DNA of 64,000 nucleotides from Desulfovibrio legallii (GTDB lineage Bacteria; Desulfobacterota; Desulfovibrionia; Desulfovibrionales; Desulfovibrionaceae): positions 1 to 64,000 of the forward strand of contig NZ_SIXC01000011.1 of assembly GCF_004309735.1 (NCBI RefSeq), in the 5' to 3' direction. The notes beneath the pieces were generated by a model. The model was not told the DNA's origin, did not search any database, and saw only the letters and a program-made list of their open reading frames with translations. Below, piece after piece: positions 15,834 through 24,388 of the stretch (position 1 is its first letter; every line of letters begins with the position of its first letter). The position numbers and the translations under genes were made by a program.

Positions 15834-16322
15834 CTACTCTGTGCCGCTGCGTTTGCCGGTGCAATGGACCACATCCACCCGCCAGACGCCCAAGGGCTTA
15901 CGATAACCCTCCACATAGGCCCGGCCCTTTTCATAAAAATCTGCGGAATATTTGCCCACCAGCGCCATCAGCGCCCGTCGCCGCTCTTCGGGGTCCTCCA
16001 CCAGCACCGCCTTGCCGAAAACAATGACGCTGGCGTAGCTGGTGGTGAACCGCTCCGGCGCCACCTGCTCATAGCCGATAACGGCCAGGCTCACCCGCGC
16101 GTCGCGGCGCAGGGCCGCTACCTTGTGACCCTCTGTGGCGCAGTGAAAATAAATGGCGTCGGGCTCCACCAGCACAAAGTTGAGCGGCACGGCATAAGGA
16201 TAGCCCACAGGGCTCAGACAGGCCAGGGTGCAGAAGGGCGCTGCGCGCAAAATATCCAGGATTTCTTCGTGGCTCAGGGCCTTGGCGGCGCGGCGCAGAG
16301 GGGGGAAATTACATGAGGACAT
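15834..16322 (-). CDS. Pyridoxamine 5'-phosphate oxidase-like flavoprotein (NimA type)
   Basis: Protein of 162 aa with a split beta-barrel flavin-binding fold. Family stretches are LRAAPFCTLACLSPVGYPYAVPLN, IYFHCATEGHK and TTSYASVIVFGKA, resembling the NimA/PPOX-like group with FMN-binding and reductase or heme-related roles. The specific reaction is unknown. The ATG at 16322 follows AAGGAG at 5 nt. It is the upstream gene of a two-gene unit with the membrane coiled-coil protein. Confidence 0.85.
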   Translation of the reverse strand: MSSCNFPPLRRAAKALSHEEILDILRAAPFCTLACLSPVGYPYAVPLNFVLVEPDAIYFHCATEGHKVAALRRDARVSLAVIGYEQVAPERFTTSYASVIVFGKAVLVEDPEERRRALMALVGKYSADFYEKGRAYVEGYRKPLGVWRVDVVHCTGKRSGTE

Positions 16323-16838
16323 GGGGGCTCCTTCGGAAAGGGGAGTTCCGCCGGGGGCGGCGGGAGAGTCGGTTTTTGGTGCGTTGCGACAACCAGGGAA
16401 AAGGCATGATTGGACCCAGGCCGGGATTTTTATTGCCCTGTGGCAACTGGAGAAAAAGGCGTATCCCAACCGGGAGTTTTTGTTGCCCTGCGGGCATGGC
16501 GGCCTGGTTCTTTTATGGCGTTTGGGCCGCCTCCGGCGAGGGCAGGGGGCCAGGGGCGGGGCTGCCTCCCCTTCGGCCCCCTACAACCCCCATAACCCCC
16601 GCTTTCCCAGGGCAGCCGCGCGCAACCTTCGGGGGGGCATGACATGAATGTGGAGGTGCAGGGTGGCAAAAGCCCGTACCGTGGTCATCTGCCATGCAGA
16701 TTTGTTTCGGGCAGGGTACGCCCGGCGTATTCCTTCGGGAAAGAAAGTTTTTTGAAGGATGGGGGCGTGGGGGAAGGGAACTTTTGTGAGCAAAAGTTCC
16801 CTTCCCCCCACAAAGCCTTTCCCTCCCCCCGCAAAGCG
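16323..16838. other. 516-bp non-coding spacer with degenerate direct repeats and a terminator-like hairpin
   Basis: No convincing gene was found. Two diverged direct repeats are visible around 16417-16440 and 16470-16495 (a shared CCGGGA, T-run and TTGCCCTG). A long hairpin lies at 16769-16808. The promoter of the flavin-fold operon should lie near 16330-16400. Confidence 0.5.
16769..16808 (-). terminator. 18-bp-stem hairpin downstream of asnB (GGGAAGGGA family)
   Basis: 16769-16786 and 16791-16808 pair perfectly around a TGAG loop. There is no T-tract, but the position 30 bp after the asnB stop fits a transcript-end or stabilising hairpin. Similar GGGAAGGGA hairpins occur at 36425-36462 and 48056-48091. 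Confidence 0.65.
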
Positions 16839-18773
16839 CTACACTTCCGGCCCGCGGCCATTGCGGCGGGCGTGCCACCAGAGTTGGAAGACCAGCAGGG
16901 TCCAGAGGGGTTTGCGCAGGTCTGCCTTGCCGGAGAGGTGGGCGTCCATAAGGCCGCGCACGGCTGTGGGGTTGAACAGCCCCTGAGCTGTGAGGGTGTC
17001 GGGCGCCAGGAGGTCTTCCATGAGGGGGCGCAGGCGGCCGCGCAGCCATTGGGCCACGGGGATCTGGAAGCCGCGTTTGTTGCGGTGCAGGATTTCTTTG
17101 GGCAACAGGTCGGCAAAGGCTTTTTTGAGCAGCCATTTGCGTTTGCAGCCGTGCAGCCGGTAGCGCACGGGCAGGCGCGCGGCAAAGGCGGCCACGTCCT
17201 TATCCAGAAAGGGGGCGCGCACTTCGAGGCTGTGGAGCATGGAGCAGCGGTCCACCTTGACCAGGATGTCGTCCAGCAGAAACTGCCGCACATAGACGTG
17301 GAAGGCGCGGGCCAGGGGCGTGGCGGCCTGCGGGGGCTGCCAGTGTTCATAGGCCTGGCGGGTGGGGGCAAAGAGGTTTTCGGGCGCGAGCAGATCGGGG
17401 GCCTGTTCCCGCAGGGCCGGGCTGAGCAGTGCGGCCTGTGTGTCCGGGCCCAGGGCCGTGAGCATGGTCTGCACCCTTTGCCAGGCCGGAGCGGCGGCCG
17501 CGCGCAAAAAGGTAGCCACGGCCAGGCGCGGATTGATGTAGCCGGCAGAAGAGGGCAGCAGGCGGGCCAGGGGCTCCACCAGGCCGCGCCGCAGCGCTGC
17601 GGGCAGGGCATTATAGCGTTCCGCCAGTTTGAAGCCGATGTAGTGCTCGTAGCCGGCCCAGAGCTCGTCCGCGCCGTCCCCGCCCAGGGCCACGGTGACT
17701 TTTTCGCGCGTGACGCCGGAAAGCAGCCAGGTGGGCGCTACGGAAGCGTCGGCCATGGGCACGTCCATGCTGCTGATGATCTCGGGCAGGGTGTCGGCGC
17801 ACTGGGCGGCGGAGAGCACGCGCTCGTGGTGTTCTGTGCCGTAGGCGGCGGCGGCCAGGCGGGCGTAGCGCGATTCGTCGTAACTGGCCTCGCTGAAGCC
17901 GATGGAAAAAGTCTTGACAGGCACGGCGGACTGGCTGGCCATAAGCCCGGCCACAATGGTGGAATCTATGCCGCCTGAAAGAAAGACGCCCAGGGGCACG
18001 TCGCTGACCATGCGCCGCCGCACGGCGCGGGCCAGCAGGTGGCGCAGCTCTGCGCACAGTTCGGGCACGGGGCGGGTTTCGTCTTCGTCCGGCACGGGCA
18101 TGTCCCAGTAGCGTTCCAGGCGCAGGCGGCCTTCCTCCAGCAGCAGCCAGTGGGCAGGCGGCAGGCTGACCACCTCCTTGTACATGGTCTGGGGGGTGGG
18201 GGCGTATTCGTAGGCCAGGTAGCGCATGAGAGCGGTGGGGTCCAGGGTCAGGGCCAGGCCCGGCAGCTGTTCCAGGGCGGTCACTTCAGAGGCGAAGTGG
18301 AAGCGTCCCTGCTGCAGGGTATAGAAGAAGGGTTTTTTGCCGAAGCGGTCCCTGGCGCAGAACAGGCGGCGGCGCGGCGCGTCCCAGAGGGCAAAGGCAA
18401 ACATGCCGTCAAACCGGGCCAGGCAGTCCGGCCCCCAGAGGCGGTAGGCTTCGAGGATCACTTCCGTATCTGAACTGGTCTGGAAGCGTGCGCCGTGGGT
18501 CAGGAGTTCTTCCTTGATCTCCGCGAAGTTATAAATTTCGCCATTGAAGGTGACGGTAAGTTCGCCCGCCGTGCTGCGCATGGGCTGGCCGCCGCCGGAC
18601 AGATCAATGATGGAGAGCCGCCGGTGCCCCAGGCATACGGGGCCGTCCAGCCAGAGGCCGGAACCGTCGGGGCCCCGGTGGGCCAGTCGGTCGGTCATGG
18701 CCCGCACCCATGGCCCGGCTTCCTGCGGCAGGGGGCTGCCGTCCGTCTGGCAGAGGCCCGCTATGCCGCACAT
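16839..18773 (-). CDS. asnB: Asparagine synthase (glutamine-hydrolysing), AsnB family
   Basis: Protein of 644 aa. The start at 18773 was chosen because the class II glutaminase needs Cys2 (MCGIAG); an in-frame ATG four codons upstream would bury it. The glutaminase domain (residues 1 to about 200; HRGPDG, VTFNGEIYN) is followed by the synthetase domain with the PPi loop SGGIDST and DVPMADAS. This could make asparagine, but the gene is last in a minus-strand run with glycosyltransferases, where AsnB homologues often amidate sugar or lipid intermediates. It overlaps the upstream glycosyltransferase gene by 13 bp, so it belongs to the cluster. Confidence 0.9.
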   Translation of the reverse strand: MCGIAGLCQTDGSPLPQEAGPWVRAMTDRLAHRGPDGSGLWLDGPVCLGHRRLSIIDLSGGGQPMRSTAGELTVTFNGEIYNFAEIKEELLTHGARFQTSSDTEVILEAYRLWGPDCLARFDGMFAFALWDAPRRRLFCARDRFGKKPFFYTLQQGRFHFASEVTALEQLPGLALTLDPTALMRYLAYEYAPTPQTMYKEVVSLPPAHWLLLEEGRLRLERYWDMPVPDEDETRPVPELCAELRHLLARAVRRRMVSDVPLGVFLSGGIDSTIVAGLMASQSAVPVKTFSIGFSEASYDESRYARLAAAAYGTEHHERVLSAAQCADTLPEIISSMDVPMADASVAPTWLLSGVTREKVTVALGGDGADELWAGYEHYIGFKLAERYNALPAALRRGLVEPLARLLPSSAGYINPRLAVATFLRAAAAPAWQRVQTMLTALGPDTQAALLSPALREQAPDLLAPENLFAPTRQAYEHWQPPQAATPLARAFHVYVRQFLLDDILVKVDRCSMLHSLEVRAPFLDKDVAAFAARLPVRYRLHGCKRKWLLKKAFADLLPKEILHRNKRGFQIPVAQWLRGRLRPLMEDLLAPDTLTAQGLFNPTAVRGLMDAHLSGKADLRKPLWTLLVFQLWWHARRNGRGPEV

Positions 18774-20098
18774 GATTGCCGCCACTTCTGGTAATATGTG
18801 ATGAAGATGTCCGCCAGGCGGCGACTGTTGCGTTCAGGGTCGAACATTTCTTCAGCCAGGCGCCGGCCGTTCCGGGCCAGGCGGCGGGCCAGGTCGGCGT
18901 CGTCGGCCAGGCGGGCCAGGGCTTCGGCCAGGGCCGGGGCGTCGCCCGGAGGGACGGCCAGGCCGGTTTCGCCGTCGCGTACGACCTCCGGCAGGGCGTT
19001 GACCGTAGTGCTCACCACGGGCAGGCCGTAGGCCAGGGCCTCGATAACCGTGTTGGGGATGCCGTCCCGCCGGCCCGATTTGTGCACAATACAAGGCGCG
19101 GCAAAGATATCGTGGCTTTCAAGAATGTGCGGCAGGTCGTTGTGCGAGATGAGCCCCGGCAGGTTGACGCGGCTTTCCAGAGCCAGTTCTTTGCGCAACT
19201 GCACGATCTGGGCGGACATGCGGCCCAGGCCCATGACGGCGCCGCCTCCGCCCGCGAGGGTGAGGGTGAAGTCCAGGCCTCTGTCCCGCAGCAGGGCGCA
19301 GGCCCGCAGCAGCACGTCAAAGCCCTTGGTCACGTCGAAGCGCCCCAGGGCCAGCAGACGCACGGGCCGGGGCATGGGGCGGACGGCCCCCGGAGGCGTC
19401 GGTTCGTCAGTGGGAGCGCTTTCCGGCGGGGCGGGCGGCAGGGTAAGGCTGTTGTAGACCAGAGCCACCTTGCCGCTGGCCTGGCCCTGGCCAAAGGCTT
19501 CAATACGGGCCAGGTCCGCCGCGTTGTTGGCGCGGATAAAAAAGGCCGCTTCCAGCTTGTCGCCCAGGTCCGGGTCCGCGGGGGCCAGGTTGTCGCCGCG
19601 GGCGGCCGTGGCAAAGGGCAGCCCCGTAATGCTGGCCGCCACCCAGGCGGCCGTAGCCGTGCCGCGCGGCCACGGGGCGTAGATCATGTCTATGCCCGCG
19701 TCCTGAAACAGGCGGCCCAGATACAGGCCCACGCAAAAGGCCCAGAAATTCTCGCCCAGCGTTTCCCAGCTCTGCCAGCGGCGACACACGCTGCGGCGCA
19801 ACAGTTTCCAGGTGCGCCGGGGGTGCAGCAGGGTTTGCCGCAGCACCTCGCCCAGCACAGGAAACAACCGCCGCGCGCCCAGCACATAGGATCTCCCCGC
19901 GGCGGCGCGCATTTCCGTGGAGCACTGGCGCAGGTTGCGGCCATAGAGCGTAAAGACAGAAAGCGGCAAGAGCCGCCGCAACCCTTCCACTTCCCGAAAA
20001 ATGAAGGGCTGCGTGAACAGTGGGTACCAGAGCAGCACATACGCTATGTGGGGCAGCCCTTCTGGGAACGGACGGGATTCGGCGGCGGTCTGTGACAT
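18761..20098 (-). CDS. Glycosyltransferase, GT4-like
   Basis: Protein of 445 aa. The GT-B fold is indicated by the C-terminal donor-binding half: LLALGRFDVTKGFDVLLRA, VNLPGLISHNDLPHIL, and the EX7E-type region with RDGIPNTVIEALAYGLPVVS. The N-terminal acceptor half begins YVLLWYPLFTQPFIFREV, a segment shared with the second glycosyltransferase of this cluster, so the two are probably paralogues acting in sequence. No signal peptide is seen; it should work at the cytoplasmic face. Donor and acceptor are not known. It overlaps asnB by 13 bp. Confidence 0.88.
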   Translation of the reverse strand: MSQTAAESRPFPEGLPHIAYVLLWYPLFTQPFIFREVEGLRRLLPLSVFTLYGRNLRQCSTEMRAAAGRSYVLGARRLFPVLGEVLRQTLLHPRRTWKLLRRSVCRRWQSWETLGENFWAFCVGLYLGRLFQDAGIDMIYAPWPRGTATAAWVAASITGLPFATAARGDNLAPADPDLGDKLEAAFFIRANNAADLARIEAFGQGQASGKVALVYNSLTLPPAPPESAPTDEPTPPGAVRPMPRPVRLLALGRFDVTKGFDVLLRACALLRDRGLDFTLTLAGGGGAVMGLGRMSAQIVQLRKELALESRVNLPGLISHNDLPHILESHDIFAAPCIVHKSGRRDGIPNTVIEALAYGLPVVSTTVNALPEVVRDGETGLAVPPGDAPALAEALARLADDADLARRLARNGRRLAEEMFDPERNSRRLADIFITYYQKWRQSCAA

Positions 20099-20284
20099 GG
20101 GGGCGGGAACCTGCGGTTGGGGTGATGGGGCGGGAGCGGTGGGCCTTCAGCCAAAGGTGCGGGCACTGCGCGTCGGGCGTGGTGCGCCGTGCGGCAGAGC
20201 GGTCTGTCACAGTCGTTGAGGCAACAGTGCAAGCCGCGCTGCCGACAGGATGTTCAGCGAAGAACTATAGCCCCGGCGGGCACG

Positions 20285-21304
20285 TCAGGCAAGGGGCGCG
20301 CAGGTCCAGTCGCCCACGGCCGGAGGCGTGGGCGTGGGGGCCGTGGGGCCCATGGCGCGACGCAGCTCGTCCAGGGTCAGACAGCGCACCTGGTAGCGTT
20401 CATTGAGCCAGTGCAGCCAGGACAAAATTTTGTGCAGCAGGCGGTCCACGGCCGCCGCGTCGGGCATATGGGGCGCGCCACCGGGCATCATTTCAGAAGA
20501 ATGCCAGGTCAGGGAAAGGACCCGCCCGCCCCGCGCCACAAACAGGCTGGTGATCCGGCGCATGGCCCAGAGTGGATGGTAGACGGGCAAAAGGGCCAGC
20601 GCCCCCCACTGCCGGAAACCCGCCCGCATGGCGACGCCCGCCTTGCCTGGCGCGGTTCGCAGCAGACCGGGCAGCGCCTGCACAAGCGGCGTGACCGTAA
20701 GGGGCAGCTCAAATATGGCCTTGTCCGCCACAGGCGCCCAGTAGGGGGCGGTGGGAGCGTCAAAGTGGTCCGGGCCCTGCAGGGGGGAGCGGGCACAGTG
20801 CAGGGGCCGCACCGAAGCGTCGGCCAGAACGCCGGCCTGAGCCAGCAGGGGCCAGTGGGCGCGGTGCAGATCCCACCGGCCCATGCGAAAGGAGGTCAGG
20901 GGCGCGCCCTGAAAGGATCTGCCGACGGCCATAAGGGTTGCCAGCTTGGCGGCCATGAGTTCCGGGCTCACGGCAATGGCGGGCACGGCCGCTGCCGTAT
21001 CCGGCGGTTCCGGCGTGCCGGGCAGGGCCAGGGGCGGGGTGTTCCAGTGGTGCAGGTGCGCGCCGATTTCTGCATTGCAATGGTCGCGCAGCCGGGCCAG
21101 TATGGGCAGGGATGCCGGGTCGGCAAGCACACTGTGGGCGCAGAACAGGGTGGGGCGCACGCCAACGTCGCAGAGGGGGATCAGGCGCTCCAGGCAGGCC
21201 GTGTTGGCGGTGGTGCAGCCTCGCCGGGCGTACTGCCCGCCGAACAGGCCTTCTTCTTCCACGTCCAGGCTGACGGTGAGGTACAGCTCCGGCCGCGCGT
21301 TCAT
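20285..21304 (-). CDS. Polysaccharide deacetylase-like (NodB-type) protein
   Basis: Protein of 339 aa. A carbohydrate esterase 4-like layout is visible: LTVSLDVEEEG near the N-terminus with the Asp of the first NodB motif, EIGAHLHHW with metal-binding His residues, SFRMGRW with a conserved Arg, and LTWHSSEM towards the C-terminus. It may deacetylate an N-acetylated sugar on the glycan or glycolipid made by this cluster. There is no signal peptide, so a cytoplasmic site is likely. Its ATG overlaps the TGA of the upstream glycosyltransferase (ATGA), which shows coupling. Confidence 0.78.
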   Translation of the reverse strand: MNARPELYLTVSLDVEEEGLFGGQYARRGCTTANTACLERLIPLCDVGVRPTLFCAHSVLADPASLPILARLRDHCNAEIGAHLHHWNTPPLALPGTPEPPDTAAAVPAIAVSPELMAAKLATLMAVGRSFQGAPLTSFRMGRWDLHRAHWPLLAQAGVLADASVRPLHCARSPLQGPDHFDAPTAPYWAPVADKAIFELPLTVTPLVQALPGLLRTAPGKAGVAMRAGFRQWGALALLPVYHPLWAMRRITSLFVARGGRVLSLTWHSSEMMPGGAPHMPDAAAVDRLLHKILSWLHWLNERYQVRCLTLDELRRAMGPTAPTPTPPAVGDWTCAPLA

Positions 21305-22734
21305 GCCTGCGAGGAAGGGGCCTGCCAGTAGCGGCGGCCTTCACTGACATACAGATCAAGAAGGGTCGCGATGTTGCGCTCGCGGTCAAACATGCGCGTC
21401 ACCCGTTCCCGTCCGGCCTCGGCCATGCTTTGGGCGTGGTCCCGGTCTTCCACCATGCGCCGCACGGCGTCGGCTAGGGCGCGGGCGTCGCGCTGGGGCA
21501 CCAGCAGGCCCGTCACGCCGTCTTCCACCACCTCGGCAATGCCGCAGACGTCGGTGGCAATGACCGGCATGCGGTGCGACAAGGCTTCCATGATCACGTT
21601 GGGGATGCCGTCCCGGTCGCCGTTGGTGTGCACCACGCTGGGCATGATCAGGATGTCGTGGTCCAGCATGTAGCCGCAGATCTGATCGTGGGGGATAAAG
21701 CCCGGCATGTTTACCACATCCTGCAGGCGCAGGCGTTCGCACATGGCGGTGAGCTTGCGCCGCCACCTGCCGTCGCCCACCAGGGTCAGGGTTACGGGCA
21801 CGTTTTCACGCCGCAGCCTGGCCATGGCCGTGAGCAGATAGGGAAAACCCTTGGTGCGGGCAAAGCGTCCCACGGCCAGCAGCCGGTAGGGGGGCCGCAT
21901 GGCGATGGCGCACTGCCCGCGCGGGGTGAAGGTCAGGCTGTTGTAGATGGCGTGGACTTTGTCCTGCTGCTCCTGGGGGCAGAATTGGCGCAGCCAGCGC
22001 ACATTGGTGTGGTTGTTGGTGCGGATGAACAGGGCGTCGGCGGATTTTTCACGCAGGAGGCCGTCTTCGGGATAAATGTCGCCCGCGCGTCCTGTAAAGG
22101 CAAAGGGAATGCCCGTGAGCCGCGAGGCCACCCAGGCCGCCGTGGCCGGGCCGTTGGCCCAGGCCGCGTGGATGAGACGTACGCCGTCCTCCCGGCAGTA
22201 GCGGGCCAGCAAAAAGCCCGCCATAAAGCACCAGAGATTCTCGCCCAGGGATTCCAGATTGCGCATGCGGTGGAAAAAGCCCTGGCGCAGCAGCCGCCAG
22301 ACCTGGCGCGGCTCTTTCCACAGGGCGGTGACAAATGCGGCCAGAATGGCCCCCGCGGCCTTTGCGCCCAGACGACGCACCGGGCCGTCGTAGCGGCGCA
22401 TTTCCTCGCTGCAGCCGCGCAGCTTGGCGCCGTACAGGGTGTAGGCGTGCACCGGCAGACCCAGCTTGCGAAGCTGTACCACCTCGCGAAAGATGAAGGT
22501 TTCCGAAGACAGGGGAAACCACAACAGCACATAGGCCACCGGGGGCAGGCCTGCGCCGATGTCGGAGCTTTGACCTGTCGCAGGAGGGACTGGGGCTGCA
22601 GCGCCGTTCGCGGGGAAAGCCTGGTCGGTCGCGGCAGGGGGTGTTTTGCAGAAAGGCCCCGCCGACGCGACGGTATCCGCCCGCGAAGGGGCAGATGCCG
22701 CAGTCGTGGAACCGTTGTGTATAAGACCTGTCAT
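21301..22734 (-). CDS. Glycosyltransferase, GT4-like
   Basis: Protein of 477 aa with the same architecture as the 18761-20098 protein: N-terminal YVLLWFPLSSETFIFREV, donor half RLLAVGRFARTKGFPYLLTA, VNMPGFIPHDQICGYM and GDRDGIPNVIMEALSHRMPVIA. The first 60 residues are Ala/Pro-rich and probably disordered. The two enzymes share the FIFREV and TLYG..LR.CS.EMR patterns, pointing to duplication. It is likely cytoplasmic and sequential with its paralogue. The ATG lies 21 bp after the alpha-oxoamine synthase stop. Confidence 0.88.
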   Translation of the reverse strand: MTGLIHNGSTTAASAPSRADTVASAGPFCKTPPAATDQAFPANGAAAPVPPATGQSSDIGAGLPPVAYVLLWFPLSSETFIFREVVQLRKLGLPVHAYTLYGAKLRGCSEEMRRYDGPVRRLGAKAAGAILAAFVTALWKEPRQVWRLLRQGFFHRMRNLESLGENLWCFMAGFLLARYCREDGVRLIHAAWANGPATAAWVASRLTGIPFAFTGRAGDIYPEDGLLREKSADALFIRTNNHTNVRWLRQFCPQEQQDKVHAIYNSLTFTPRGQCAIAMRPPYRLLAVGRFARTKGFPYLLTAMARLRRENVPVTLTLVGDGRWRRKLTAMCERLRLQDVVNMPGFIPHDQICGYMLDHDILIMPSVVHTNGDRDGIPNVIMEALSHRMPVIATDVCGIAEVVEDGVTGLLVPQRDARALADAVRRMVEDRDHAQSMAEAGRERVTRMFDRERNIATLLDLYVSEGRRYWQAPSSQA

Positions 22735-22755
22735 AGATTTTTGCCCCCAAGGGGG

Positions 22756-24072
22756 CTAGTCGCCCTCCGCCGCGTCGGCGTGGGTGCGTTTGTATTCGTC
22801 CACAATGGCCCTGGCTTCAGGCATGGCTTCGCGTACGGCGTCCAGCGCTCTGCGGATGTGGTCTTCGGTGTGCGCGGCGGAAAGGAAGAAGCGCAGACGG
22901 TCCGTGCCTTCTTTGACGGCCGGGAAGGTGATGGGCATGACGTAGACCCCGCGTTTGAACAGGGCGTTGGACAAAAAGCCCGCCACCATCGGGTCGCCCA
23001 CCATGACGGGCACCACGGCATAGCCCTGGGCTGCGCCCGTATCCAGGCCGATCTCCGCCGCATAGCGGATGAAAAACTGGGAGATGCGCTGCAGGTTGCG
23101 CACACGCTCCGGCTCACGCAGCATAATTTCCAGCGCCTTGCGGCAGGCCACGGCAATGACCGGGGGCATGCCCACGCTGAAAACAAAGCCCGGCGAACCG
23201 TATTTGAGAAACTCCACCAGCTCGTGACTGCCGGCAATGAAGCCGCCGCAGCCGCACATGGACTTGGAGAGGGTGCTCATCCACATGTCCACGTCCGTGG
23301 GATCTATATTAAAATATTCGCGCGCGCCCCGGCCCGTGGCCCCCAGCACGCCCAGAGAGTGGGCTTCGTCCACCAGCAGCATGCAGTCGTATTTTTTCTT
23401 GAGGGCAATGATGCGGGGCAGGTCCGGAATGTTGCCGTCCATGCTGAAGAGGCCCTCGGTAACGATGATGGCGCGTTTGTGTTCGGCGCGCTTGTTGCGC
23501 AAGAGCTCTTCCAGGGCGTCGCAGTCGTTGTGGGCGTAAGAGTAGCGCGTGGCGCCCGAAAGGCGCGCGCCCTGCACCAGAGAGTTGTGGGCGAGTCCGT
23601 CATGGAAGATGGCGTCGCGGTGGCCGAACAGAAAACCCAGGGTGGAAACGTTGGTGGCGTGCCCGCTTACATAGACGATGCAGTCCTCCACACCGTAGAG
23701 CTCGGCAAGAGCACGCTCCAGCTCGCGGTGGGGCGGGCGTTCGCCGCCCACCAGACGGCTGGCTCCGGCAGAGGTGCCATAGAGGGCGGCGGCCTTGGTT
23801 ACCGCCTCGGTAATTTCCGGATGGGCGTTGATGTCAAGGTAGTCGTATGTGGAAAAGTTGAGATATTCCCTGCCGTTGATAAGCGTTGTGGCCTTGGCCG
23901 CGCGTTCGTGGCAGAGAAACAGAGGATTTTCCATCCCCATCCTGGCACCCATTTCCACCAGCCGATCAAAGGCGAGTTTGGAACGCATGCGGGTGAATCC
24001 GGTGGCGTTGCCGTCTGTGGCGGATGCGGGCTTCGCCCCGTTGCCGGCCTGACAGGAATGGTCGTTCTTCAT
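22756..24072 (-). CDS. Alpha-oxoamine synthase family PLP enzyme (SPT/KBL/AONS-like)
   Basis: Protein of 438 aa. Alpha-oxoamine synthases condense an amino acid with an acyl-CoA or acyl-ACP, with loss of CO2. Family features are NFSTYDYLDINAHPEI, TSAGASRLVGG, VDEAHSLGVLGATGRG and the PLP lysine in STLSKSMCG. The closest types are AONS, 2-amino-3-ketobutyrate ligase and serine palmitoyltransferase; bio genes are absent nearby. Divergent transcription from the AT-ACP protein suggests it takes an acyl chain from that carrier. The first 30 residues are an extra low-complexity tail. GAGGACAAGG precedes the ATG. Confidence 0.87.
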   Translation of the reverse strand: MKNDHSCQAGNGAKPASATDGNATGFTRMRSKLAFDRLVEMGARMGMENPLFLCHERAAKATTLINGREYLNFSTYDYLDINAHPEITEAVTKAAALYGTSAGASRLVGGERPPHRELERALAELYGVEDCIVYVSGHATNVSTLGFLFGHRDAIFHDGLAHNSLVQGARLSGATRYSYAHNDCDALEELLRNKRAEHKRAIIVTEGLFSMDGNIPDLPRIIALKKKYDCMLLVDEAHSLGVLGATGRGAREYFNIDPTDVDMWMSTLSKSMCGCGGFIAGSHELVEFLKYGSPGFVFSVGMPPVIAVACRKALEIMLREPERVRNLQRISQFFIRYAAEIGLDTGAAQGYAVVPVMVGDPMVAGFLSNALFKRGVYVMPITFPAVKEGTDRLRFFLSAAHTEDHIRRALDAVREAMPEARAIVDEYKRTHADAAEGD

Positions 24073-24388
24073 GCCTTGTCCTCGTCAAAGTTATCCGAAA
24101 AAAAGCTCCGCAGCCCCTAGGGCGCAGAGCGAGCGCCATTTATTGTAAGGAGACAGCATAGCCAAAGCGGACACGTATGGCAAGCGGGAAGGCGCATACA
24201 AAAACCTTGTGCCGTCCTGCGGCCCCGGCCGCGTCCGGCAAGCCCGCAATCAGGCCGACAAAGGGGAAAGGCCTGGACAAGAGGGTTTGGATAGTCTAGC
24301 ATGCCCTGTTGGTCACCCTTATATAAATAATTCTTTCCACCATCCTGCGCAAGGGGCGCTTTGCCGGCGCGCAGGCTCCGGGTTCAGC
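24073..24388. promoter_or_regulatory. 316-bp divergent control region of the lipid/glycan cluster
   Basis: This spacer separates the alpha-oxoamine synthase (-) and the AT-ACP protein (+). An AT-rich TATATAAAT near 24320 could be the -10 region of the plus-strand genes, leaving a leader of about 60 nt. On the minus strand, TTACAATAAATGG near 24140 could be part of the opposite promoter, and a T7 run follows a GC-rich stretch near 24100. These are weak, by-eye matches. Confidence 0.35.

Noticed and set aside
22756-24072. Biotin synthesis gene bioF
   Set aside because: The fold fits AONS-type enzymes, but no bioA, bioB, bioC or bioD genes are near and the neighbours are glycosyltransferases and an ACP-type protein.
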